From Candidatus Kapaibacterium sp. (GTDB lineage Bacteria > Bacteroidota > Ignavibacteria > Palsa-1295), in contig JANWLI010000044.1 in assembly GCA_025450975.1 (NCBI GenBank), positions 1 through 16,424 on the forward strand: 16,424 nucleotides of DNA, read 5' to 3'. A model generated the notes under the pieces. It worked only from the letters and a program-made list of their open reading frames with translations, was not told where the DNA came from and made no database searches. Positions 6,467 through 12,151 of this stretch are shown here, in pieces (positions within the stretch are counted from its first letter, which is position 1; the number at the start of each line of letters is the position of its first letter). The translations under genes and the position numbers were made by a program.

Positions 6467-6537
6467 GTCGGCGAACGCCGACGACCGATAATAGCCCGGC
6501 ACGCAAGTGCCGGGGAGGAGCAAGCAAACGCCCCCAA
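6467..6537 (+). repeat. Tripartite hairpin repeat, divergent copy D1
   Basis: Same geometry as the other copies with different stems. H1 is GTCGGC-GAAC-GCCGAC (6467-6482), spacer GACCGATAATAG (12 nt). H2 is CCCGGCAC-GCAA-GTGCCGGG (6495-6514), then a 23-nt spacer ending in CCAA. The next hairpin, H1 of copy D2, sits exactly where H3 is expected. Both arms of each stem changed together, so pairing is kept. Confidence 0.75.
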
Positions 6538-6622
6538 GTCGCGCCAGCGACGGCCGACGCTAGCCCGCCGCTTCAGCGGCGGGAAGGCGGCAGTGCAGGC
6601 GGCCCAAAGGCGCGGCAGCGAA
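6538..6622 (+). repeat. Tripartite hairpin repeat, copy D2
   Basis: H1 is GTCGC-GCCA-GCGAC (6538-6551), spacer GGCCGACGCTAG, and H2 is CCCGCCGC-TTCA-GCGGCGGG (6564-6583), both perfect. A 25-nt spacer leads to a weakened H3 (6609-6622) that keeps CGC-GGCA-GCG. It is tandem with D1 and ends 24 nt before the glycosylase-like gene. Confidence 0.73.
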
Positions 6623-6646
6623 GGCGTTTTCTCGTATTTTGCATGT

Positions 6647-7387
6647 ATGAAGATACGTTGGATCATCTCGAAACGAGATGTCGATAAAGTAAGAGCATTC
6701 TACGATAGCCAGAAGCGTAATAGTACTGTTAGAAAAAGGCGAGAAAAGAACATACTCCGTCGCAACCGTAGTCTCTCTACCGAAGCACATTGGAAGACGC
6801 TCGTACTATGCTTGCTCACTACCCAGCAAAAGTCTGGTCCCGGTGGCGCCGTACAAAGGTTCTTGTACTCTAAGCCATTTCAAATGAAACTCAATGATTG
6901 CATCTGTGCACCTAATACAAGGTCGCACTGCCATCGTATACTCAAGAACTTCGGAGGTATCAGACGGTCGCAAACTATAGCAAGAGAATTAGCTCACAAT
7001 CTTCAGTTATTAAACAACGAATGGAATATTAAGGACATTAACGAAGCGCTAGTCAAGAATAATGACTACAAGATCGAGCGAGAGTATTGCCTGCATCTGG
7101 CAAACACACTGAAAGGAATTGGACCCAAACAATCCAGAAATTACTTGCAGCACTTGGGATTAACAAGGTATGAGATCCCGATTGATAGCCGAATCACGAA
7201 ATGGCTGAATAATTTTGGCTTTCCGATAAAGCTTACTGCCAATGCGCTTTCAGACCACGAGTATTACAATATGATTCAGGATGGGTTCAGAGAGCTATGT
7301 TCGCAGGCAGAAATATATCCGTGCCTTATGGATGCTGCGATATTTTCCAGCTATGATGAGCCGTCATCTGGTTCTATGCGAATATAG
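6647..7387 (+). CDS. Helix-hairpin-helix (HhH-GPD-like) DNA glycosylase-related protein
   Basis: A 246-residue protein. Leu-Leu-Thr-Thr-Gln-Gln-Lys-Ser-Gly-Pro (56-65) resembles the Gln-rich helix of EndoIII/OGG-type glycosylases. Leu-Lys-Gly-Ile-Gly-Pro-Lys-Gln-Ser (155-163) is the helix-hairpin-helix with the candidate catalytic Lys161, and Ile-Pro-Ile-Asp-Ser-Arg-Ile (177-183) places Asp180 where the superfamily has its catalytic Asp. There is no C-terminal four-cysteine iron-sulfur motif. The expected role is base excision or DNA binding; substrate unknown. ATG 6647 is chosen because the Arg-Trp-Ile-Ile start matches how I recall relatives beginning; further upstream the frame only reads through repeats. 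It converges on the DUF6414-like gene with a 14-nt overlap and is A+T-richer than the chaperonin genes. Confidence 0.72.
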   Translation: MKIRWIISKRDVDKVRAFYDSQKRNSTVRKRREKNILRRNRSLSTEAHWKTLVLCLLTTQQKSGPGGAVQRFLYSKPFQMKLNDCICAPNTRSHCHRILKNFGGIRRSQTIARELAHNLQLLNNEWNIKDINEALVKNNDYKIEREYCLHLANTLKGIGPKQSRNYLQHLGLTRYEIPIDSRITKWLNNFGFPIKLTANALSDHEYYNMIQDGFRELCSQAEIYPCLMDAAIFSSYDEPSSGSMRI

Positions 7388-8354
7388 CAATCGTAGCTAT
7401 TTTGAATGCCGGACCTTTAAGAACAGAATTTGGTATATCTATTCGCAGCTGTTCATTGTTGAAAGCTGTTGATAGCTTATCAAACTCACCCTTTGCCATA
7501 TACCCTACCGGAACACCGCTTAGCAAATCGTATTCCTCATCTCTTTTTAATATACCGATGACTTTTCCTAGACATTTCCATGAGCCATTAAAAATATCAT
7601 GAATTCTGTTTAGCCTTGCAAATTGACGATATACTATGTTGATGCTCTTTACAAAATCGTTACTTACTAATATACTATCTGACTCCTCATCAGGAAAAAG
7701 GCCCTTATACATTTCTGACATGATCTGATATTTTTCTCTCTCTATCTGAACTGATGATATTTCTATTTTCTTTAGTTCTTGCATGTCCTGTATACGTCGC
7801 TTGTCAATCTGAACAACACTACCATCTTCTTCTGTATATGTAAATGGCTTTATATGCCTCAACTCTAGTGCTTTCGCCTGGAGATCATTTTCTTTCATCT
7901 TCAAGAACGGGTCAATCAGTGGGATAAGCTGATTTACTACTTTGCTGATTTGAAGACTGGGGTTAGGGGTGGCTATACCTCCTAATTCAATTAAATCTCC
8001 AAGCTCTACACTATCAACATCGCTGGAGCTTTTCATTTCTTTTATATACTCTTTCTCCTTTAAAAGCTCTCTGAGCTTTATGAACAATGAGATAGATGGA
8101 TATTTAATTGTAGAGGTATATTGTGATTGAACGGAGTGAGAAGCTTGAGAAGACATATCTCCCTTTGCTTCAGCATCAATAAAAGCCGAAAGTAATTTGC
8201 TTACTTTTACACCCACAGACAATCCCTTTTTCTTTTGGACTGAGTCTCCCTGCACTTTCTCTAGAGTAGCTTCCTCAACCAATCCTTCATCTAATGAAGC
8301 CAATAGCCCCATCATCATTGTGGTATCAAGATAAATCGGGTAGACAAGTTCCAT
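7374..8354 (-). CDS. DUF6414-like protein
   Basis: A 326-residue soluble protein. The N-terminus Val-Tyr-Pro-Ile-Tyr-Leu-Asp-Thr-x-Met-Met-x-x-Leu-Leu-Ala-Ser-Leu-Asp-Glu-Gly resembles the opening of DUF6414 proteins. A basic, Ser-rich linker (about 45-95) follows, then alternating helices and strands, including a charged helix of about residues 175-215. No catalytic motif is recognised. The ATG at 8354 starts 13 nt after the AbiTii gene's stop. An in-frame GTG at 8393 would overlap that gene and add 13 residues unlike the family, so it is rejected. The two genes clearly form one operon, A+T-rich relative to the surroundings. The family name is from recall and less certain than the operon structure. 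Confidence 0.6.
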   Translation of the reverse strand: MELVYPIYLDTTMMMGLLASLDEGLVEEATLEKVQGDSVQKKKGLSVGVKVSKLLSAFIDAEAKGDMSSQASHSVQSQYTSTIKYPSISLFIKLRELLKEKEYIKEMKSSSDVDSVELGDLIELGGIATPNPSLQISKVVNQLIPLIDPFLKMKENDLQAKALELRHIKPFTYTEEDGSVVQIDKRRIQDMQELKKIEISSVQIEREKYQIMSEMYKGLFPDEESDSILVSNDFVKSINIVYRQFARLNRIHDIFNGSWKCLGKVIGILKRDEEYDLLSGVPVGYMAKGEFDKLSTAFNNEQLRIDIPNSVLKGPAFKIATIAIFA

Positions 8355-8367
8355 GGCTTTTATCTTT

Positions 8368-9282
8368 CTATTGCTGCAACATGAAGGGGACACCTAAATA
8401 TGCCGATATCGCTTCAGATATTAATTTTGCAGCCGTCGCAACCCCAACCTTTAGCGATCCGTCTACAGCGAACGATAGAATTCTTTTTGCCCATGATTTC
8501 TTTTCATGGTCATCCTTCTTTTCCGCATCTCTTTCTATTGCCTGCCTCAATGAATTTATTTCGTCTTGCTTAATTCCTAGTTTAGTTTGCAAAAATTCAC
8601 TTAAAGCTTCTATATCCCCTTTCTTGATTCCGAAATCCACGGTGACAGTATTATGCTCTCCAATTATAACTGTTGACCCGTCACCCATTATAATAGAATT
8701 AAAGAGCTTCTCCGTATCTTGCCTAGTTATATTTTTAGGGTTACCAGAGCCTCCATTTAATTTACCTTTGATCGCTAACAAAAACTTTAACAATCTTCCC
8801 CGAATCGTAGACAAAATCTGTCTTACTTGCTGCTTAGTGGTTATTCTTTCAGCTGTAACAATAATATAGTCGCTAGGCATATTGACTCCGATTCTGCTTA
8901 CAACTTCTGGCAACAGGGGACCACTGAATGTATCACTATCCCGTGCTTCAGCTAGCGATTCCAATGCAGAGACATTTTGACCAAATCTTATCCGAGTAAG
9001 CTCGTTCCTGAAATCTTCGTTTAGATGTAATATTGGAATAGCTGTGTCTTTGATTATCTCACCACCGTTTCTCAATACCCCCCTAACATGACAATTCACT
9101 GTTCTATAATCTGGTATCTGCTCGCGATTTTTATAGCCATTCAGTTCGGACTCTACCCAACTTGCCAACTCTGAATCGCCTAGATCATAAGCCAACTCCA
9201 TAGTTTCGAGTAGCGCATGCTCAAGACTATTGTTTACGTTCTTAGTCAATTCAATAATTTTAGCAATATCTGCCATAAACAT
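8368..9282 (-). CDS. AbiTii-domain protein, candidate abortive-infection component
   Basis: A 304-residue protein whose N-terminal half (about residues 5-190) matches AbiTii. It has a helical start, then Leu-Ala-Ser-Trp-Val-Glu-Ser-Glu-Leu-Asn-Gly-Tyr (about 38-50), Ile-Pro-Asp-Tyr-Arg-Thr-Val, and Val-Arg-Gly-Val-Leu-Arg-Asn-Gly. A short turn-rich strand repeat follows (Met-Gly-Asp-Gly-Ser-Thr-Val-Ile-Ile-Gly-Glu-His-Asn-Thr-Val-Thr-Val, about 200-216). Then come a charged helix (about 225-260) and a hydrophobic C-terminal helix pair (about 265-298) that could touch membrane. AbiTii is named after abortive phage infection; the mechanism is unclear. ATG 9282 is used; ATG 9276 (Met-Ala-Asp) is equally possible. 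Its promoter overlaps a CIRCE operator. Confidence 0.78.
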   Translation of the reverse strand: MFMADIAKIIELTKNVNNSLEHALLETMELAYDLGDSELASWVESELNGYKNREQIPDYRTVNCHVRGVLRNGGEIIKDTAIPILHLNEDFRNELTRIRFGQNVSALESLAEARDSDTFSGPLLPEVVSRIGVNMPSDYIIVTAERITTKQQVRQILSTIRGRLLKFLLAIKGKLNGGSGNPKNITRQDTEKLFNSIIMGDGSTVIIGEHNTVTVDFGIKKGDIEALSEFLQTKLGIKQDEINSLRQAIERDAEKKDDHEKKSWAKRILSFAVDGSLKVGVATAAKLISEAISAYLGVPFMLQQ

Positions 9283-9299
9283 CTTAATTTTGAATCACA

Positions 9300-9331
9300 C
9301 AAAAATACGTCCCATTAGCACTCGAAACAAA
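9300..9331 (-). promoter_or_regulatory. Predicted Bacteroidota-type promoter of the AbiTii operon
   Basis: Read on the minus strand, TTTG (9331-9328) is followed after 20 nt by TATTTTTG (9307-9300), a perfect TAnnTTTG. This is the only candidate in the window with both the -33 and -7 boxes. Transcription would begin near 9294, giving a leader of about 12 nt. The CIRCE inverted repeat covers the -33 box and the spacer. Confidence 0.6.
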
Positions 9332-9341
9332 GGAGTGCTAA
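9315..9341. promoter_or_regulatory. CIRCE operator (HrcA binding site)
   Basis: TTAGCACTC, nine bases, GAGTGCTAA: a perfect match to the CIRCE consensus on both arms. HrcA represses chaperonin operons through this site and is released on heat shock. It is 181 nt before groES and only 33 nt before the divergent AbiTii start, so it may control both directions. Confidence 0.95.
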
Positions 9342-9361
9342 TATACGTTTATGGGGCTCAA

Positions 9362-9392
9362 GTTGATAGTTGATAGTCGATAGTCGATAGTC
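9362..9392 (+). repeat. Heptamer tandem repeat upstream of groES
   Basis: Two GTTGATA units are followed by two GTCGATA units and a partial GTC. The same heptamer, in the same orientation, recurs after groEL (11646-11676), and a related one lies between groES and groEL. Confidence 0.85.
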
Positions 9393-9431
9393 AAATATGG
9401 CTTTCTGACCTCCTAGAACTAGCGACTTCTT

Positions 9432-9476
9432 GGACACGCGCGGCGTGTCCCAATGATCTTAACCACCCTGTGTGGT
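9432..9476 (+). other. Two hairpins in the groES leader
   Basis: GGACACGC-GCG-GCGTGTCC (9432-9450, 8-bp stem) is followed by a weaker ACCAC-CCTGT-GTGGT (9462-9476). There is no U-run after either, so they are not a typical intrinsic terminator. Possible roles are an mRNA-stabilising or regulatory leader structure. Confidence 0.5.
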
Positions 9477-9522
9477 GCACAATTAATTCTTTCATAACAA
9501 ACAACTTACAGGTAGAAAACGT

Positions 9523-9828
9523 ATGAATCTAACACCTTTACATGATCGTCTTCTTGTTCGGCCGGCTGAGGCTGAGCAGGTTACTAAGGGCGGGATTTTC
9601 CTTCCCGATACGGCTAAAGAAAAGCCGCAGCAGGGCGAAGTCGTCGCAGTCGGAACTGGCAAGCTCGACGATTCCGGCAAGCTCATCCCGATGGCAGTCA
9701 AAGCCGGCGACAAAGTGCTCTATGGCAAGTACTCCGGCACCGAGATCGCCGTCGATGGCGAAGACCTTCTCATTATGAGAGAGTCGGATGTGTTCGCGAT
9801 CGTCTCTTCTAACGGGAAGAAGAAGTAG
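9523..9828 (+). CDS. groES: Co-chaperonin GroES
   Basis: A 101-residue cytoplasmic co-chaperonin that caps the GroEL cage. The N-terminal Pro-Leu-His-Asp-Arg-Leu-Leu-Val-Arg-Pro, the mobile loop with Thr-Lys-Gly-Gly-Ile-Phe-Leu-Pro-Asp-Thr-Ala (about 21-31) that docks to GroEL, Gly-Glu-Val-Val-Ala-Val-Gly-Thr-Gly, Gly-Asp-Lys-Val-Leu-Tyr-Gly-Lys-Tyr-Ser-Gly-Thr-Glu and a basic C-terminus are all as expected. Length is normal. An AGGT lies 10 nt before the ATG. Expression is expected to be HrcA-regulated through the CIRCE site upstream. The leader from CIRCE to ATG, about 180 nt, is longer than usual and carries heptamer repeats and hairpins. Confidence 0.97.
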   Translation: MNLTPLHDRLLVRPAEAEQVTKGGIFLPDTAKEKPQQGEVVAVGTGKLDDSGKLIPMAVKAGDKVLYGKYSGTEIAVDGEDLLIMRESDVFAIVSSNGKKK

Positions 9829-9837
9829 CGTGAGCGT

Positions 9838-9960
9838 GTCGTTAGTCGCTAGTCGTTAGTCGTTAGCAAAATGCGACTGCGATTACTAAAGACTCACGAC
9901 TCAACAGTCGTTACTCGTTAGCAAATGCGACCCGATTACTAACGACTAAAGACTAACGAC
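9838..9960 (+). repeat. Repeat-filled spacer between groES and groEL
   Basis: Four tandem heptamers (GTCGTTA, GTCGCTA, GTCGTTA, GTCGTTA; 9838-9865) begin this segment. Overlapping them is an imperfect direct duplication of about 48 nt (9852-9900 and 9907-9953), each copy running from GTCGTTA through a GCAAA-ATGCGA core to a GATTACTAA core. The right end (9938-9960) carries the heptamer in inverted orientation (ACTAACGAC), so the spacer could also fold into a long stem. groES and groEL are usually much closer together. Confidence 0.75.
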
Positions 9961-10002
9961 TATCCAAAGAACTTATTTATACAACTAAAGGACCAAGAAA
10001 AA

Positions 10003-11643
10003 ATGGCAGCTAAGATTATTACATTTGATACCGACGCTCGCGCGAAACTCAAGCGTGGTGTCGATCAGCTCGCTGACGCTGTGAAGGTAACGCTCGGACC
10101 GAAAGGCCGCAACGTCGTTATCGACAAGAAATTCGGCGCACCGACGATCACCAAGGACGGCGTCACCGTCGCAAAAGAAATTGAACTCGAAGATCCGATC
10201 GAGAACATGGGCGCCCAGATGGCGCGCGAAGTAGCATCGAAGACCTCCGACGTTGCCGGTGACGGCACGACGACGGCTACGGTCCTTGCACAGGCAATCG
10301 TTCGCGAAGGACTTCGCAACGTAACCGCCGGCGCAAATCCGATGGACCTCAAGCGCGGCATCGACATCGCTGTGACAAACGTCGTCGCAGAGCTGAAGAA
10401 GCTTTCACGTCCGATCTCGGGCAAGAAAGAAATTGCACAGGTCGGCTCCGTCAGCGCAAACAATGATCTCGCTATCGGCGAGCTCATTGCTGAAGCAATG
10501 GAGAAGGTCGGCAAAGACGGTGTTATCACCGTCGAAGAAGCAAAAGGCATTGAGACCGAGTTGAACGTCGTCGAAGGTATGCAGTTCGACCGCGGCTATC
10601 TCTCGCCGTACTTCGTCACCGATCCGGACTCGATGGAAGCGGTGCTCGAGAATCCGTACATCCTGATCCACGACAAGAAGATCAGCTCGATGAAGGACCT
10701 GCTTCCGATCCTCGAGAAGGTCGCCCAGGCTGGCCGCTCGATGCTGATCATCGCAGAAGACCTCGAAGGCGAAGCACTCGCAACGCTTGTCGTTAACAAG
10801 CTCCGTGGTACGCTCAAGATCGCAGCCGTCAAGGCTCCGGGCTTCGGCGATCGCCGCAAGGCAATGCTTGAAGATATCGCAGTGCTCACCGCCGGTACGG
10901 TGATCAGCGAAGAAAAAGGCTTCAAGCTTGACAACGCAACGCTTTCCTATCTCGGAACAGCTTCGAAAGTAACGATCGACAAGGACAACACGACGGTCGT
11001 CGAAGGTGCCGGTGCATCTGATGATATCAAGCGCCGCATCAACGAACTCAAAGGGCAGATCGAGAAGACGACATCTGATTACGACAAAGAGAAATTGCAG
11101 GAGCGTCTTGCAAAGCTCTCCGGCGGTGTTGCGGTTCTCCGCATCGGCGCTGCGACGGAAGTCGAATTGAAGGAAAAGAAAGCTCGCGTTGAAGATGCTC
11201 TGCATGCAACACGCGCAGCAGTCGAAGAAGGAATCGTCGCAGGTGGCGGTGTTGCACTTATCCGCGCACTCTCATCGCTGAACGGTTCGCTTTCGAAGCA
11301 GGCTGCCAATGCCGATGAGAGAACCGGTATCGACATCATCCGCCGTGCGCTCGAAGAGCCGTTGCGTCAGATCGTCGAGAATGCCGGCCTCGAAGGCTCA
11401 GTGATCGTCAACAAAGTCAAGGAAGGCAAAGACGATTACGGCTTCAACGCAGCGACGGAAGTCTATGAGAACCTGATCGCATCGGGCGTTATCGACCCGA
11501 CGAAGGTAACGCGCTCGGCACTGCAAAACGCAGCCTCGATCGCATCGCTCCTGCTGACGACCGAAGCAACGATCGTCGAGAAGCGCGAAACAAACCCACA
11601 AATGCCACAACATCCAGGCGGCGGCATGGGCGACATGTATTAA
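10003..11643 (+). CDS. groEL: Chaperonin GroEL
   Basis: A 546-residue ATP-dependent chaperonin that folds proteins with GroES in the cytoplasm. Full length and highly conserved. Features include Val-Thr-Leu-Gly-Pro-Lys-Gly-Arg-Asn-Val near residue 30, Gly-Asp-Gly-Thr-Thr-Thr-Ala-Thr near 86-93 with the ATPase Asp, Gly-Tyr-Leu-Ser-Pro-Tyr-Phe near 198-204, Gly-Asp-Arg-Arg-Lys-Ala in the apical domain, Glu-Glu-Gly-Ile-Val-Ala-Gly-Gly-Gly-Val-Ala near 405-416, and a glycine-methionine tail ending Gly-Asp-Met-Tyr. AAAGGA lies 10-12 nt before the ATG. Codons are strongly C/G-ending, as expected for a highly expressed gene. It is second in the CIRCE-controlled operon, but 174 nt of repeats separate it from groES. 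Confidence 0.98.
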   Translation: MAAKIITFDTDARAKLKRGVDQLADAVKVTLGPKGRNVVIDKKFGAPTITKDGVTVAKEIELEDPIENMGAQMAREVASKTSDVAGDGTTTATVLAQAIVREGLRNVTAGANPMDLKRGIDIAVTNVVAELKKLSRPISGKKEIAQVGSVSANNDLAIGELIAEAMEKVGKDGVITVEEAKGIETELNVVEGMQFDRGYLSPYFVTDPDSMEAVLENPYILIHDKKISSMKDLLPILEKVAQAGRSMLIIAEDLEGEALATLVVNKLRGTLKIAAVKAPGFGDRRKAMLEDIAVLTAGTVISEEKGFKLDNATLSYLGTASKVTIDKDNTTVVEGAGASDDIKRRINELKGQIEKTTSDYDKEKLQERLAKLSGGVAVLRIGAATEVELKEKKARVEDALHATRAAVEEGIVAGGGVALIRALSSLNGSLSKQAANADERTGIDIIRRALEEPLRQIVENAGLEGSVIVNKVKEGKDDYGFNAATEVYENLIASGVIDPTKVTRSALQNAASIASLLLTTEATIVEKRETNPQMPQHPGGGMGDMY

Positions 11644-11645
11644 TA

Positions 11646-11676
11646 GTTGATAGTCGATAGTTAATAGTCGATAGTC
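11646..11676 (+). repeat. Heptamer tandem repeat downstream of groEL
   Basis: GTTGATA, GTCGATA, GTTAATA, GTCGATA and a partial GTC, beginning 3 nt after the groEL stop. Same unit, copy number (4 plus 3 bases) and orientation as the array before groES. Confidence 0.85.
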
Positions 11677-11682
11677 AATGCA

Positions 11683-11712
11683 AAAAAGCCGGCTCGCAAG
11701 GGCCGGCTTTTT
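11683..11712 (+). terminator. Intrinsic terminator of the groESL operon
   Basis: AAAAAGCCGGC, an 8-nt loop, then GCCGGCTTTTT: an 11-bp stem with a G+C-rich centre and a run of T. The A/T tract makes it potentially bidirectional. It separates the chaperonin operon from the ArsR-led cluster. Confidence 0.92.
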
Positions 11713-11727
11713 CTGCTTTTTAAACGC

Positions 11728-11767
11728 GTAACCGAAAAGTTACCTATATTTGTAACCAAATGGTTAC
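11728..11767. promoter_or_regulatory. Paired operator-like palindromes over the arsR-type promoter and start
   Basis: Two inverted repeats of identical form, GTAAC-N6-GTTAC, lie at 11728-11743 and 11752-11767, 24 bp apart. The second overlaps the regulator's ATG (11760). They flank the -7 element and fit autorepression by the ArsR-family protein. Confidence 0.7.
11745..11752 (+). promoter_or_regulatory. Bacteroidota-type -7 element (TATATTTG), near-leaderless
   Basis: A perfect TAnnTTTG ends 7 nt before the regulator's ATG, so the mRNA would start at or within a base or two of the start codon. No exact -33 TTTG, but a T-rich stretch lies at the right distance. Confidence 0.55.
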
Positions 11768-12125
11768 ATCTACTGCACGACGCGATGTTTTTCAGGCAAT
11801 TGCCGACCCGCACCGGCGGGCCATCATAAATTTGCTGGCCGCTAAACGCCTTACGCTTAACGGCGTGGCTGAGAACTTCTCCATCAGCCGTCCGGCGATC
11901 TCCAAGCATATCAAGATCCTCTCCGAATGTGGCTTGGTCGAAGTCAAGCAGCAGGGCCGCGAGCGCTATTGCCAGATCAAACTCGAAAAACTTGGCGAGG
12001 TCTCGAACTGGATCGAGCAGTACCGCAAGTTCTGGGAGTCGAAGTTCGATGCCCTTGAGCAGTATCTCGAAGAGCTGCAGGCTGCGGAGAAGCAACCCAA
12101 GAAAAAATCGTCACGCAAGAAGTAA
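11760..12125 (+). CDS. ArsR/SmtB-family transcriptional regulator
   Basis: A 121-residue winged helix-turn-helix regulator. Phe-Gln-Ala-Ile-Ala-Asp-Pro-His-Arg-Arg-Ala-Ile-Ile-Asn-Leu-Leu (about 11-26) is the typical first helix. Arg-Pro-Ala-Ile-Ser-Lys-His-Ile-Lys-Ile-Leu (about 44-54) is the DNA-recognition helix, followed by a wing with Gly-Arg-Glu-Arg-Tyr. The C-terminus is a Trp-rich helix and a Lys-rich tail. No cysteine or histidine metal site like ArsR or CadC is apparent, so it probably senses something else or acts by autorepression (SdpR-like subgroup). It leads a same-strand cluster; the SRPBCC gene follows after 26 nt. ArsR-SRPBCC pairing is common. Confidence 0.92.
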   Translation: MVTSTARRDVFQAIADPHRRAIINLLAAKRLTLNGVAENFSISRPAISKHIKILSECGLVEVKQQGRERYCQIKLEKLGEVSNWIEQYRKFWESKFDALEQYLEELQAAEKQPKKKSSRKK

Positions 12126-12151
12126 TTTTTCACTAACACATTCTCAATTCA

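Noticed and set aside
6377..6646. Upstream extension of the glycosylase-like frame
   Set aside because: The added 90 residues read through part of the transposase and two hairpin repeats; the ATG at 6647 gives a protein with the expected N-terminus.
8352..8393. GTG start at 8393 for the DUF6414-like gene
   Set aside because: It would overlap the upstream stop and add cysteine/serine residues before the conserved start; ATG 8354 fits better.
9315..9341. CIRCE read as an intrinsic terminator of a neighbouring gene
   Set aside because: Arms and 9-nt spacer match the CIRCE consensus exactly and no T-run follows.
9838..9960. Possible CRISPR array between groES and groEL
   Set aside because: Units are 7 bp or a single 48-nt imperfect duplication, without unique spacers of constant length; no cas genes nearby.
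10405..11205. Long antisense frame (266 codons) within groEL
   Set aside because: Mirror effect of strongly biased codon use in groEL; no family-like motifs.
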